A DNA stretch of 64,000 nucleotides from Leptospira sanjuanensis (GCF_022267375.1 NZ_JAIZBH010000001.1:2514501-2578500); one strand, 5' to 3'; positions 16,624 through 29,573 are shown, counted from the stretch's first letter. Translations and numbers: made by a program. Notes: generated by a model from the sequence alone, not told the origin.

Positions 16624-18132
16624 CTACTTCGTCGTTTGCAACGCGACCATCATCGCTTTGTCCTGACCGGGTTCAAAAACCATCATAAACGAAGACTGAA
16701 ATTTAGTGATCTTCTCTATCTGTCTTCTATAATGAATCACGGCACCCGGATAAGCTCCCTTTTGAACCGCAAGTCGAACCGATCCCGGATTAAAACGGGA
16801 AGTTTTCAGGGAGTCCTGTTTGAACTTGAGCATATTCAAAATCTTTAATTTCTTATTGTAGTCTTCGAATACGGTCTTAAACGCCGCCTTCTTGTCCTCG
16901 GGAAGATTTCCCCGGGAACGCTGAACCATGTGTTTGATCTGCTGGATTTTCGGAAGAATCTTTTCCATTTCCTTCTCACCCATTTGGATCTTACGGGTGA
17001 TTTCCTGAAAGGATCGATCGTTCTTAAAATGAAATCCAAGCTCAACGGTAACATCCAACTCGGCGCTCGAACCCAAGGAGACGACCGAAACACCTTCGTT
17101 CGTTCTTACCTTGCTCGAAACGAGGTTGCCGTTGGAGCCGCTCAAAAGAACGGACCCTAAAGTATCGATCGTCGAATTTAAAATCGCACCTTCGATGATG
17201 ATATCACCTTCGGTTTCGAGATGCGCATTCTCGATAAACTTCGCCTGTACTCTTCCCGTTACGTGAATGATTTCCGTTCCCGAACCTTTGATTCCGCCGT
17301 GAACGATCAGATCCTGACCGACCTTGATTTGATTGCTTTCCAAGTTTCCATAGACAACGAGCGATCCGGTACATTCCACGATAGAACCGGGTTCGATATC
17401 TCCGCGCACAATCACGTTTCCTTCGAATTGAATGTTTCCGGTGGAAAGTCCGACGTTGCCCGCAATTTGCAGTTCGGGAGAAACGGTGATAGAAGTTTCG
17501 GTTACGAAAATCACGCCGTTGCTCGCGGCAAAGTATTCCTGAAGTTCTTTTCCTTCTTCAACAACGTTTCGTTCTTCGATATTCTTCCCGAGCACGAGCT
17601 TAGGACGTTTGATCGCCGGTGCAGGAATGATGTTTCCGAAAACGTCGAAACCAGGGTTGCCTGGAATTCCCTCGAACTTTGTGGCAAGCTTCTCGCCGAT
17701 TTTTACGTTGATGTATCGATCGATATTTCTGAAATCAGCGCGTCCGTCTTCGAGCAGCTTAACGCGCTTTGCCATAGGATGATAAAAACGAACCCAACCG
17801 TTCTCTCCGGGAGTCGGCGCGACACCTTTTGCGATTTCAACCTTGATCGGAGTAAAGTCCCCTCGTTTCCCCGCTTCGTCCAAGAGAGTCAAAACTCTTC
17901 GGATCTCGTCGACTAACATCCGTTCTCTGTGAATTCCCCAGTCGAGTATAATGCTCCAAAGCTTATCCTTGGAAACGCTTTCGCCTTTGAGATTGTAAGG
18001 TCGTACGGTCATCACCGCAGAAAGCTGATCGGCGGAAATTCCGATGCTGATCGCCGATTCAATGGAAATGGGAGATGGGGCGGTTTGGGATTCCGTTGCT
18101 GGTGTTTTCATAGGCTCGTCTTTCGCATTCAT
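16624..18132 (-). CDS. FapA/DUF342-family protein
   Basis: 502 residues, ATG 18132; a second ATG eight codons in is possible. An N-terminal domain of about 170 residues is followed by a glycine-rich segment 'TKFEGIPGNPGFDVFGNIIP', then a right-handed beta-helix (about 230-370) built from repeats such as 'GNIQFEGNVIVRGDIEPG'. A helical C-terminal domain (about 370-450) follows. DUF342 proteins are annotated FapA for flagellar assembly and are widespread in spirochaetes, but the biochemical role is not established. The protein is cytoplasmic, with no signal. It stands alone between mtnA and the hydrolase gene. Confidence 0.78.
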   Translation of the reverse strand: MNAKDEPMKTPATESQTAPSPISIESAISIGISADQLSAVMTVRPYNLKGESVSKDKLWSIILDWGIHRERMLVDEIRRVLTLLDEAGKRGDFTPIKVEIAKGVAPTPGENGWVRFYHPMAKRVKLLEDGRADFRNIDRYINVKIGEKLATKFEGIPGNPGFDVFGNIIPAPAIKRPKLVLGKNIEERNVVEEGKELQEYFAASNGVIFVTETSITVSPELQIAGNVGLSTGNIQFEGNVIVRGDIEPGSIVECTGSLVVYGNLESNQIKVGQDLIVHGGIKGSGTEIIHVTGRVQAKFIENAHLETEGDIIIEGAILNSTIDTLGSVLLSGSNGNLVSSKVRTNEGVSVVSLGSSAELDVTVELGFHFKNDRSFQEITRKIQMGEKEMEKILPKIQQIKHMVQRSRGNLPEDKKAAFKTVFEDYNKKLKILNMLKFKQDSLKTSRFNPGSVRLAVQKGAYPGAVIHYRRQIEKITKFQSSFMMVFEPGQDKAMMVALQTTK

Positions 18133-18432
18133 AGTATTTCGATCTTCAGGTCTAAACCGAAGTTCATTTCTCTTTCTAATTTCGACTTAAAGAGAAGGAA
18201 CTTAAATGTAGTATATAAGGTTCCCTTGAAATGAAACTTTTTTTTACTTATATTACCGTGAAATTATAAATAAAAAAGAAAATCCTATTCTTTTTAACAA
18301 TCGGCGCATCGGATTTCTTCGAGAATTCCGTCGATTTTTTTGAACCTTACGAACCCTCCTCCACCCGGAAACAAAAGGGTCAAAGATTGGTTCGGCCGGC
18401 TATGAGACGAGACGCTGTGGAAAAATCCACGC
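18133..18432. other. Intergenic region upstream of the fapA-like gene
   Basis: 300 bp without a gene. The part near 18240-18300 is AT-rich and contains TATAAT on the minus strand at 18268-18263, a possible -10 box for the fapA-like gene about 130 bp downstream. No matching -35 is seen at 16-18 bp. Nothing else stands out. Confidence 0.35.
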
Positions 18433-19473
18433 TTAGAATGGATGATTCGCGGAAAAAAGATATTCTCCCCAAAAGGATGCCATCGGCAAAATCTCCGTCA
18501 AACGCGTATAAAACGGAAGATGATCTCCGTGCGTCAAGAGACTGGTCTCCAGAAACGGAACCGTTCGGTTTCCGTTCTTTAGAATCAACTCGCGAAGATC
18601 CTTGGATTCCTGCGGTGAGATCACGGGATCGTCGTCTCCGTGCAACAGAAAACACGGTTTGATAAACTCATGCGCGAAGAAAGCGGGAGAAGTCGCTTCC
18701 ACAAAGGGTTCGGCGACCGCCGTTTTGATCGCGACCGCGGATTCTTTCCGAAATTCGGCATTTTCCAAAAACTTTCGAACAAAGCTCCGATCACCTTCGT
18801 TCAAACCGGCAAGGATCTTAGGACCGCGGAGCGAATCGGGCGTTCGAGACAATCCGTTGTCCAAGGCCGACTCTAAGAAATATTCCTTTAAACCTTCGTG
18901 TTTAGAACGGATCAGATGAATGTAGTTGTACATCATCACATTCACCGCGTAACTTTCGATCTCGTAGTTCTTTAATACGAACGCAAAGGTCTGGCCGAAG
19001 TTCGCATAACCGCCGATCAACAGCGCGGCCGTAAGAGCGTTCTGACATTCCGGATTTGCTAATGCGACAAAGCCCATTCCCGCTGAAAAACTCGCGGAAA
19101 GATAAGAAAGAGGCCGTCCTTCCAAAGCATGAATCCCTAAAAACGCGGACCGGATATTCGAGATCGTTTCGGAACGGATCAACAGCCCTTTCACTTCGGG
19201 TAGTTCGGGAAGATATACTCGAAAGCCCCGATTGGCGAGATTGTTTCCCAACGCGAGAATACGCGGATCGTCGATTCCTTTAAAGCTCATCCCGTGCTGG
19301 AGATAAACGATCGGAGCCTTTGCATTCTTTCCGCTTTCGAGAATCTTCGTTCTTAAGGAAACGGAGTTCGGCAGACTCAGGCTCGTTTCCGTTATGCGCG
19401 CTTGCGGGGGAGTTTTGATTCCGGAATAGTCGAGTAGAAAGGGCAATCCCTTCCATACGTTGAAAGAATTCAT
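18433..19473 (-). CDS. Alpha/beta hydrolase
   Basis: 346 residues, ATG start. The fold's landmarks are the oxyanion 'LQHGMSFKG' near residue 60, a nucleophile elbow 'SASFSAGMG' with the serine in A-S-F-S-A-G, the acid in 'LLHGDDDPVI', and the histidine in 'LTHGDHLPF'. This gives a plausible Ser-Asp-His triad. There is no signal peptide, so it is likely cytoplasmic. The elbow's first glycine is replaced by Ala, which occurs in some families. The substrate cannot be inferred; esterase or lipase-like activity is expected. It ends 300 bp from the FapA-like gene. Confidence 0.75.
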   Translation of the reverse strand: MNSFNVWKGLPFLLDYSGIKTPPQARITETSLSLPNSVSLRTKILESGKNAKAPIVYLQHGMSFKGIDDPRILALGNNLANRGFRVYLPELPEVKGLLIRSETISNIRSAFLGIHALEGRPLSYLSASFSAGMGFVALANPECQNALTAALLIGGYANFGQTFAFVLKNYEIESYAVNVMMYNYIHLIRSKHEGLKEYFLESALDNGLSRTPDSLRGPKILAGLNEGDRSFVRKFLENAEFRKESAVAIKTAVAEPFVEATSPAFFAHEFIKPCFLLHGDDDPVISPQESKDLRELILKNGNRTVPFLETSLLTHGDHLPFYTRLTEILPMASFWGEYLFSANHPF

Positions 19474-19539
19474 CCGAATGAGGGTTTATGCTACGGGAAA
19501 AATCTCCACAAAAATTTTTCGAAAGACCGTTATTTTTGT

Positions 19540-20042
<503 letters not shown>

Positions 20043-20046
<4 letters not shown>

Positions 20047-21215
20047 AGACAAATGTACCTGTTCGGTCCCTGTTCGATCGAAGCGGCCAACGCCTTTCTC
20101 GCGTTTGAAACCCATTCTTCCTTCGTTTCTTCTAAAATCGAAACGCCTAAGTTGAGATCGACTCGATGATTTTCGTTTTGCAGGGATTCGATCAGTTCCT
20201 TCAGATTTTTGCTGAACGCGTCCCATTCTTCGGCGTGAAGAAGGAATGCGACTCGATCCTTTCGGATTCTATAAAAGCGAATCGTTTTTCGGAGGATTTT
20301 GGAAGTCCAAAGGGACATCCATTTCAAGACATACGGATGGGAAGAATCGGTTTGAATACTTGCAAAGATCAGAATGTTCTCCTCCGCGCGAAGCTTGTCC
20401 AACTCGAACGCGTGAAGATTGCCGAAACCCGTTTCCGGATCGGAAGATTCGAATTGAATCGAAACCTGTTCTTCGTATTCTTCCTTCCAGGAGCGGAACT
20501 CTTTCGGGTTCAAGAGATTCCATTCGTTTAACAAAATCTTGAGATATCCGAACGGTGCGGTTCCGGTCGAAAGCGGAATCAACGCGAACGATTCGGTAAA
20601 ACTGATTCTTCCTTCACGCAACTCGCTCAGACTTTTTTCGGTAATTACGTTTTCTTCGGGGCTTTCGGGAAGATGAAAGATCTTTCCCTTTCTCGAAGCG
20701 AGAAGCAACGAAACTTCTCCGCTTAAAAAATAGATTTCAGCGGAGCTCAAATAAGAACCGAGCTGTTTTAAAAATGTCTCATGTGCGAGTATGAGTTCCG
20801 GATGTGCGGGGACTTCCCTCTTCCAGACGAAACTTGCATGCGCATTCGGATTCGTTCTTAGGTTCGAAACGTTTCGAGCTCGAACCGTCGATTCTACCCG
20901 AGTCCGTGTTTCCGAAATCGAATCCTGCTTTGCATTCGATTCGAAGTTCGTAAGAACGGCGTTTTCCGATCGCGGAAGAATTTCGTTTTTGTGCGAATCA
21001 CGATTCTCCTCGAAGGACTTCGACGAAGGATCGGGCGCCTTGTGAACGGTTTCCTTCAGAACCAGTCCGAAGAGAAACAAAAGAGAAACCGAAATTCCCC
21101 CCAAAATCAACGTATCGCCGCTCCAAAGACTTTTGTTAAGTCCGGTCTGCCTTTCGAGAGACACGAGAGAACAATTAAAAAAAAAGAAAATGATTCCGAA
21201 ATATTGGATTTTCAT
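20043..21215 (-). CDS. Membrane-anchored protein with degenerate GGDEF-like domain
   Basis: 390 residues, ATG 21215. Residues 1-20 form a hydrophobic leader and about 32-52 a second membrane segment; a Ser/Asn/Arg-rich linker runs to about residue 130. A GAF-like block ('ILAHETFLKQLGSYLSSAEI') may follow. The last 130 residues read like a GGDEF fold without its motif: 'IRFYRIRKDRVAFLLH' sits where R-x-GGDEF would be, then 'DLNLGVSIL' and a final 'ARKALAASIEQGPNRYI'. It should not be an active cyclase. It overlaps the CheX-like gene by four bases and is divergent from the methyltransferase. Confidence 0.6.
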
Positions 21216-21275
21216 AAGCAGACTGCCGTTAATATATTTAACGGGCAGATTCCAAGACCTCTAAACCGATTTTTT

Positions 21276-22019
21276 ATGAAGTTGTACAACGAACTCGCAG
21301 AATTCTACTTCGATATCGAAAAGCCCGCGCGCAAGATCGATTCCGAAGCCAAGTTTTTGGATCGGCTTTTCCGCAAACATAGAATCATGACGATTCTCGA
21401 TATGGGTTGCGGAACCGGAGAACACGTTCGTTATTTTCAATCCTTAGGCTACCGTCCCAAAGGAATCGATTCCTCTTCCCGTATGATCGACGTCGCCAAA
21501 AAAAGATATTCGCATTGCAAGTTCGACGTATCTCCGATGCAGACGTATCAATCCGGCGTTCTTCTGGATTGTGTGATGAGTCTTTTCGGGTCGTTTAACT
21601 ATCTCTTAACGAACGAAGAAATCGATTCCACTCTCAAGCTCATGGAGCAGAATCTGAAACCCGCCGGTCTCGCGATTTTGGAAGTTTGGAACGCGGAGCC
21701 GCTTAGAACGATCAAAAGAAAACCGATCACTCCGGTGGCCCAGATCAAATCACAAAGCGCTACGATTCAAAGAAACCGAGGTTTCCGTTTGGTCAGGGCC
21801 GATACGTCCACGATGGTGGAAGTGAATTACATCTATCAGATCAATACGAAGGAAATTCGGGATAAACACGTTATGCGCGTTTTCTATCTTCCCGAAATCG
21901 AACGGATGATTCTCAGACATAAATTCGAGATCATGCACGTGTATTCCGGATTCAACGAGACGAAGTTCAAAAATTCGGCGGGAAGAATGATTCTCGTTCT
22001 GAAAAAGAAAAGCGCTTGA
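21276..22019 (+). CDS. SAM-dependent methyltransferase
   Basis: 247 residues from ATG 21276. The frame is open upstream to 20991, but that part lies inside the antisense gene and is rejected. Motif I is 'ILDMGCGTGEHVRYF', followed by 'GIDSSSRMIDVAKKR' (motif II) and 'CVMSLFGSFNYL' and 'PAGLAILEVWN' (motifs III and IV). This is a class I methyltransferase of the small-molecule type. The 'NELAEFYFD' start and the C-terminal half with 'VEVNYIYQIN' resemble Methyltransf_25/11 members. The substrate is unknown. It shares a 60-bp divergent gap with the degenerate-GGDEF gene. Confidence 0.82.
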   Translation: MKLYNELAEFYFDIEKPARKIDSEAKFLDRLFRKHRIMTILDMGCGTGEHVRYFQSLGYRPKGIDSSSRMIDVAKKRYSHCKFDVSPMQTYQSGVLLDCVMSLFGSFNYLLTNEEIDSTLKLMEQNLKPAGLAILEVWNAEPLRTIKRKPITPVAQIKSQSATIQRNRGFRLVRADTSTMVEVNYIYQINTKEIRDKHVMRVFYLPEIERMILRHKFEIMHVYSGFNETKFKNSAGRMILVLKKKSA

Positions 22020-22100
22020 TCCGGAGGATTCTTTCCGACCGTTCAAAATAATTCTTGCGGAACCGTTCCGAAAAGGACTCTAATAGTTCCGGAGAATTTT

Positions 22101-23519
<1,419 letters not shown>

Positions 23520-23633
23520 AGATGGATCGTTTTCTTACTTTGCAAGAGAGCGACTCGCCGTGTTCCGGAGCTCGTTAGCCGACACGCCCTCTAAACTCGG
23601 CGTCTCGCTTCCTAAACTCAATGAATTAAATCC

Positions 23634-24095
23634 CTATGAGTCGCAATTCAGGTCGCTCGATGGATCGCTTGCCAGTTTTCCGGTTAACAAAATATCAGTT
23701 TTGTTGACCAGGAACTCGGCGGGAAGATTGGAACTGAGGGAAAGAAGAGAAGGATCGATGTCATGGAACTTACCGCTCTTTTCGTCGAAGAAGTGATAGT
23801 GATCCACGATATTGCTGTCGTAAACGGATTTTCCCAAACAGGAAAATTTGAATTCTCTCAAAAGCCCTGCCGATACAAGGATGTTCAACGTGTTGTAGAC
23901 GGTAGCCAAACTCATTTTGAAGGAACGGCTATCGACCCATTCTTTGACTTCTTCCGCGGTGGGATGATCGGCCTCGCAAAGAACATACTGGCAGATTGAA
24001 ATTCTCTGTATCGTGGGTTGAATGGAAACGGACTTCAATCGTTGTTCGATCTCCGCCGGAGTTAAACAGACTTTTTTTGCAAACAACGCTTCCAT
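23634..24095 (-). CDS. PerR-like Fur-family regulator
   Basis: 153 residues, ATG with AAGAAG upstream. The winged helix includes 'ATVYNTLNILVSAGLL'. The regulatory metal site matches PerR residue by residue: His44, Asp93, His99, His101 and Asp112, with spacings close to Bacillus PerR H37/D85/H91/H93/D104. Asp at the last position favours PerR over Fur. The two CxxC structural-zinc pairs are missing. PerR proteins sense peroxide by Fe-catalysed histidine oxidation and repress defence genes. It is divergent from the antiporter gene, and a 7-bp dyad lies between them. Leptospira carry more than one PerR-type protein; I cannot say which this is. Confidence 0.82.
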   Translation of the reverse strand: MEALFAKKVCLTPAEIEQRLKSVSIQPTIQRISICQYVLCEADHPTAEEVKEWVDSRSFKMSLATVYNTLNILVSAGLLREFKFSCLGKSVYDSNIVDHYHFFDEKSGKFHDIDPSLLSLSSNLPAEFLVNKTDILLTGKLASDPSSDLNCDS

Positions 24096-24211
24096 CTTCT
24101 TAGAATTCCTTGAGGGAAACCCTTCTCTTCATCTGACATCCGTAAATCGCGTTTTCGCACAATTTTATTCGGGGACTTCACAGGAAAGCATCTCTTTCTT
24201 GAAAAATTCTG

Positions 24212-24240
24212 CAATCTAAAAAAGTTCGCAAAATAGATTG
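24212..24240. promoter_or_regulatory. Candidate operator dyad between the PerR-like gene and the antiporter
   Basis: CAATCTA (24212-24218) and TAGATTG (24234-24240) are perfect inverted arms with centres 22 bp apart, about two helical turns. They lie 117 bp upstream of the PerR-like start and 99 bp upstream of the antiporter start. The sequence does not match the Bacillus PerR box, so binding by this PerR is only a suggestion. Confidence 0.4.
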
Positions 24241-24297
24241 TGTTAAACGGGGAAAAAAAAGGCAAAGAAAGTCTTTTTACTTTTACTCTTTCTTCCG

Positions 24298-25811
<1,514 letters not shown>

Positions 25812-25819
25812 AAAGAAAT

Positions 25820-25847
25820 CCGACCTTTCCTCTGCGGGAAAGGTCGG
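25820..25847. terminator. Hairpin after the antiporter gene
   Basis: CCGACCTTTCC (25820-25830) and GGAAAGGTCGG (25837-25847) form a perfect 11-bp stem starting 9 bp after the stop. On the plus strand only a weak T stretch follows. On the minus strand the stem is followed by ATTTCTTTTT. It could therefore stop readthrough in both directions between these convergent genes. Confidence 0.55.
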
Positions 25848-26348
25848 GACCGTTTCACAGCCTCAAATCCGTTCTTCCAGTCGTTTATAGGATTCGTAAA
25901 CGTATGAGTTCCCACAATTCAAGGTTGGATTGTAAAACCCCGCGATTTTCGTATGAGTTCCCACATTTCTAAAAAACGAAATGTTCCGACGGAAAGACCG
26001 AATTGAGTTTGTCGATTTTTAGGGCGAGTTCCCGCAAAGCGGGAAACGCGCTGCTCCGGGTTCGCTGCTCGCTCATCTCTTCGCGCGGAAATCAAATGTT
26101 CCCCAAGGCGCGCTTCGAGACAAGCCCTGCGCATCCCTCTCGCAGATTGTGTGAGTTCCTACATTCGAGATCAGGTACTCAAAACCCGCGTTTTTCGTAT
26201 GAGTTCCCACAATTCTGAGTTTGACCGTAAAACCCGCACACTTCGTATGAGTTCCCACAGTCTCCGAAAAACGGCAAAGTTCCGACAAGCCCAACAAATC
26301 CGAATTTACTTTCTAAAAAACAAAACCGCGAAACGCACGTTCACGCTT
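25848..26348. repeat. Long dyad-repeat cluster in a convergent gap
   Basis: Five copies: GTATGAGTTCCCACA at 25902-25916, 25951-25965, 26197-26211 and 26244-26258, and GTGTGAGTTCCTACA at 26149-26163. Neighbouring copies are 47-49 bp apart, and the linkers share 'AAAACCCGCG.TTTTC' or 'GTAAAACCCGC'. Each of the two sub-clusters ends with a GTTCCGAC about 15-20 bp after the last copy (25983-25990 and 26278-26285). Between the sub-clusters, 26020-26110 holds a GC-rich stretch with GCGAGTTCCCGCAAAGCGGG, partly palindromic. There is no gene in these 500 bp. Confidence 0.85.
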
Positions 26349-27386
26349 TCAATTCGTCTTCTCTTCCTCCGGAGGAAGAAAGATGATCGAATCGATTTGT
26401 TTACCTTGCGGCGAATCGATATAATTCACTTCGATCTTCCGTTCCGTTGCGGGTTTGTATAGAATTAGCGCGGAAATCATATCGTACACGGTCAAAGAAT
26501 AATCGATCGCGGTAACGACCGCCTGAAACACAAGAAAGCGCGACTTGGTAACGGGTTTGACTTCCCTTTCCTTACCGGCCGCCAGCCACTTATAAATCCG
26601 AGTCGAACGATTGACCCCTTTCAGATATTCCAGATCGATCTTCGCTTCGGGAAGAAGAGCCGGAGTTTGACGAAAAGCGACCTTCACAGGAATCTTCTTT
26701 TCCTTCGATTCGCGCAAAGCTTGCGAAAGTTGAAGATCGAACGTATCGTCGTCCAGATATTCGATCTCATTGCAGCTTGCAAACACCGTGTTGCAAATAT
26801 CTCCGTATTTTCGGTGAACGAAATAAACCAGAAAGATGTTCGTCGTTTCGGGATGATACAAAACCTTCGCATGATAGTCCGAAGTTCTACGGTAATAAAC
26901 CTTCTTGTAGATTCTTTTGAAAACGTCCCAACCAACGAGACCGACGTCCTTTAAAAAAGGAGGATCGGGAATCTGAAACGAACGAATCGCGATATGTAGC
27001 TTTTCGATCGCAACCTTTCCGTCGCGTTTGGAAATTTCTTCCAGAAGAGTACGAACGTCGTCCAAATCCTCGGAATCGATCTTGCGGGGCGCGTTCGAGG
27101 TATCGATTAAGATCTTACCGGCGTTCTCCGCCATGAGATCGGAGATCTTGGACTTAACGGATCCTTCGGCAAGAATGTCTTCGAGTTTTAAGGAAATACA
27201 ATCGTTCGGATGACAGGAAATTTGTTCGGTGTAACGCGCATCCGGATCGGGTGCGGTGATCGGCGGAAGACTCTCCGCACTCAAAGAAAAGAAAACGGAA
27301 AACGAAATCAAAACCGTGCCGATCGCCGACGGTATTCTGACAAGCGAAGCGAAAAGAAGAATCGTATGAGAAAGACGTTTCGTCAT
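26349..27386 (-). CDS. Hypothetical exported protein
   Basis: 345 residues, ATG 27386. A hydrophobic N-terminus (about residues 8-37, ending near 'SLSAES') looks like a long signal peptide or anchor. The mature protein has two cysteines in 'ISCHPNDC' just after it, then a charged, mixed alpha/beta region without recognisable domains. A hydrophobic stretch ('VVTAIDYSLTVYDMISALIL') near the C-terminus could be one membrane segment or a buried helix. Neighbours give no functional hint, and no family is recognised. Confidence 0.6.
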   Translation of the reverse strand: MTKRLSHTILLFASLVRIPSAIGTVLISFSVFFSLSAESLPPITAPDPDARYTEQISCHPNDCISLKLEDILAEGSVKSKISDLMAENAGKILIDTSNAPRKIDSEDLDDVRTLLEEISKRDGKVAIEKLHIAIRSFQIPDPPFLKDVGLVGWDVFKRIYKKVYYRRTSDYHAKVLYHPETTNIFLVYFVHRKYGDICNTVFASCNEIEYLDDDTFDLQLSQALRESKEKKIPVKVAFRQTPALLPEAKIDLEYLKGVNRSTRIYKWLAAGKEREVKPVTKSRFLVFQAVVTAIDYSLTVYDMISALILYKPATERKIEVNYIDSPQGKQIDSIIFLPPEEEKTN

Positions 27387-27461
27387 TCTTGAATATCCTA
27401 AAGGAAATATCCGAAGGATTCTCCGATGCGGACAAAGAATGGAAAGATCTTTTTTTAGGAA

Positions 27462-28076
<615 letters not shown>

Positions 28077-28099
28077 TACACTTTTTTTGTCTAATATAG

Positions 28100-28109
28100 C
28101 AGAATTCTG
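28100..28109. promoter_or_regulatory. Candidate operator palindrome proximal to the XRE-cupin gene
   Basis: CAGAATTCTG is a perfect 10-bp palindrome 24 bp upstream of the XRE-cupin start. It overlaps a TTGACA-like sequence on the minus strand, where binding could block transcription of the regulator itself. It contains an EcoRI site and could be chance. Confidence 0.35.
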
Positions 28110-28150
28110 TCAATCTAAAACTCCGGACCGGAAAAAAATAGACTTGATTG

Positions 28151-28164
28151 ATAATCACGATTAT
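28151..28164. promoter_or_regulatory. Candidate operator dyad upstream of the SRPBCC gene
   Basis: ATAATC-AC-GATTAT is a perfect dyad with 6-bp arms, followed at 28177-28182 by TATAAT, a consensus -10 box 18 bp before the SRPBCC start codon. A protein bound at the dyad would lie over the -35 position. The divergent XRE-cupin regulator is the obvious candidate. Confidence 0.45.
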
Positions 28165-28199
28165 TATAAATTTAGTTATAATTCAAAAAAGGCAAGAAG

Positions 28200-28616
28200 A
28201 TGAAACGCATACAACACGAAGAAATCACCCAAGCCAACGCGGCCAAACTCTGGGAACTCTACCAAGACGTATCGAATTGGAAACGCTGGGATCACGAAGT
28301 CGAAGATTCTTTTTTAGAGGGAGAATTTAAAACGGGAAGCCGGGGAATGCTCAAACCCAAGGGAGGGCCGAAAACCTGGTTTCGTCTTACGGAAGTGCGC
28401 GAGAAGGAATTCTTTTCCGATCTCACACAACTTCCTTTTTGCAAATTGGAATTCCGACACGAACTCATTCCCGTTCCTTCAGGAACAAAGTTCGTGCACA
28501 CCGTAACGTTCACAGGCCCGCTTTCTTTCTTATTCTCCCGTGTAATCGGAAATAAAATCGGGGAAGAATTACCAGGCGCGATGAAAAATCTCGCGAAACT
28601 TGCGGAAGCCGCCTAA
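28200..28616 (+). CDS. SRPBCC (START-like) family protein
   Basis: 138 residues, ATG with AAGGCAAGAAG upstream. 'WELYQDVSNWKRWDHEVE' and 'GSRGMLKPKGGP' are typical of the polyketide-cyclase/dehydrase SRPBCC family. The helix-grip fold ends in a long C-terminal helix ('LPGAMKNLAKLAE'). Such proteins bind a hydrophobic ligand in a pocket; the ligand is unknown. A divergent XRE-cupin regulator suggests expression responsive to a small molecule. The coding sequence follows an AT-rich promoter region. Confidence 0.78.
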   Translation: MKRIQHEEITQANAAKLWELYQDVSNWKRWDHEVEDSFLEGEFKTGSRGMLKPKGGPKTWFRLTEVREKEFFSDLTQLPFCKLEFRHELIPVPSGTKFVHTVTFTGPLSFLFSRVIGNKIGEELPGAMKNLAKLAEAA

Positions 28617-28618
28617 CG

Positions 28619-28639
28619 AACGGCAAAAACCGTTGTTTT
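28619..28639 (+). terminator. Weak terminator-like hairpin after the SRPBCC gene
   Basis: AACGG-CAAAAA-CCGTT followed by GTTTTG, starting right after the stop codon. The 5-bp stem is short, so confidence is low. The rest of the gap to 28736 shows nothing else. Confidence 0.35.
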
Positions 28640-28736
28640 GCCCCAAGTGAGGATCGACCGTGCGATCCGGAACGAAGCGATGAGGAAATATTAGCGGAAA
28701 GATTTGGTTTCAATATACGAAGCGGAAATATCCGAC

Positions 28737-29516
28737 CTATCTTCGAATCCATTCGGAAGAACATCGAATAACTTGAAATTGACATTCCTTAAGCAGGGTT
28801 TTTATTTCCGACAATTCTTCCTTGGAGCAAACCGGGTTTTCTAAAATAAACACCCGCAGCTTTTTCAGAATCCCCGAAGAGAAAAGTTTTTTATAATGAT
28901 CGAATGGAGTAGTAAGATCCGAATAATTATTCATATATGTTTCGTTATATTCTCCGAATTGCAAACTTCTTAACATCGGAAAACGATCGTAACTAGATAA
29001 ATTTTCGATGAAATTCTCGTGGGAATATCCGGAAGATACATTTAATAATTCTAATGTATTGTGGTCGTTTTTAAAAAAATCGGCATTCGGGGCCGATGGA
29101 GAAATCAATACCCTAAGATTCGGACATTTTAGAGATAGTTTCGCAAGAACTCCGTCTTCATTGTAAGATTCTCCGATAATAGTGCGGTTATGATGATTGG
29201 ATTTCGTTTTTTCTACCGCAAAATATTCTAAATTCTTAAAGTTTGCGGAACCGTTTACCAGCGGATTCAAATCCCAATTTCGTGTTCCGTTTGATCCGAC
29301 ATCGGGCCCTTTGAAATCGATCGATTTTAATTTTTCGGATATTTCTTTATCGCAAATTATTTCTAAAAGTTCGAAATAATTTTCTTCGATCGGATTTCCA
29401 TAAAATTCCAGATGATATAGATCGTCGCATTTTAGCAAAACAACCCTGTCAGAATCTTCAATTTCCGAATGTCCGCTATTTTCCAATAGGTTTTTAAACT
29501 TAATTAATTTTTCCAA
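28737..29516 (-). CDS. AT-rich LRR-like cytoplasmic protein
   Basis: 259 residues, ATG 29516. No signal peptide or membrane helix. Repeating leucine-rich stretches occur at roughly 25-residue intervals ('LKSIDFKGPD', 'NLEYFAVEK', 'CPNLRVLISPSAP', 'TLELLNVSSG', 'MLRSLQFGEY', 'KLRVFILEN'). This is the style of leucine-rich-repeat proteins related to the STM4015 group; the match is by repeat style only. Codon use is visibly more AT-rich than in the genes around it (AAA, TTT, ATT, AAT), which suggests recent acquisition. A protein-binding role is likely but no partner is evident. Confidence 0.6.
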   Translation of the reverse strand: MEKLIKFKNLLENSGHSEIEDSDRVVLLKCDDLYHLEFYGNPIEENYFELLEIICDKEISEKLKSIDFKGPDVGSNGTRNWDLNPLVNGSANFKNLEYFAVEKTKSNHHNRTIIGESYNEDGVLAKLSLKCPNLRVLISPSAPNADFFKNDHNTLELLNVSSGYSHENFIENLSSYDRFPMLRSLQFGEYNETYMNNYSDLTTPFDHYKKLFSSGILKKLRVFILENPVCSKEELSEIKTLLKECQFQVIRCSSEWIRR

Positions 29517-29573
29517 ATTCTACCTCTCGAAAAAGAATCGGCCACTTTAATTTTGATCGGGGAAAATTACAAC

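Noticed and set aside
20047..20226. Extended N-terminus of the CheX-like protein
   Set aside because: It overlaps the upstream gene in another frame and is low-complexity. The GTGA overlap gives the better start.
20991..21275. Extended N-terminus of the methyltransferase
   Set aside because: Antisense to a coding region; the conserved family start is at 21276.
26073..26297. Minus-strand ORF with repeated V-G-T-H-T motifs
   Set aside because: The motif is the translated dyad repeat; non-coding by context.
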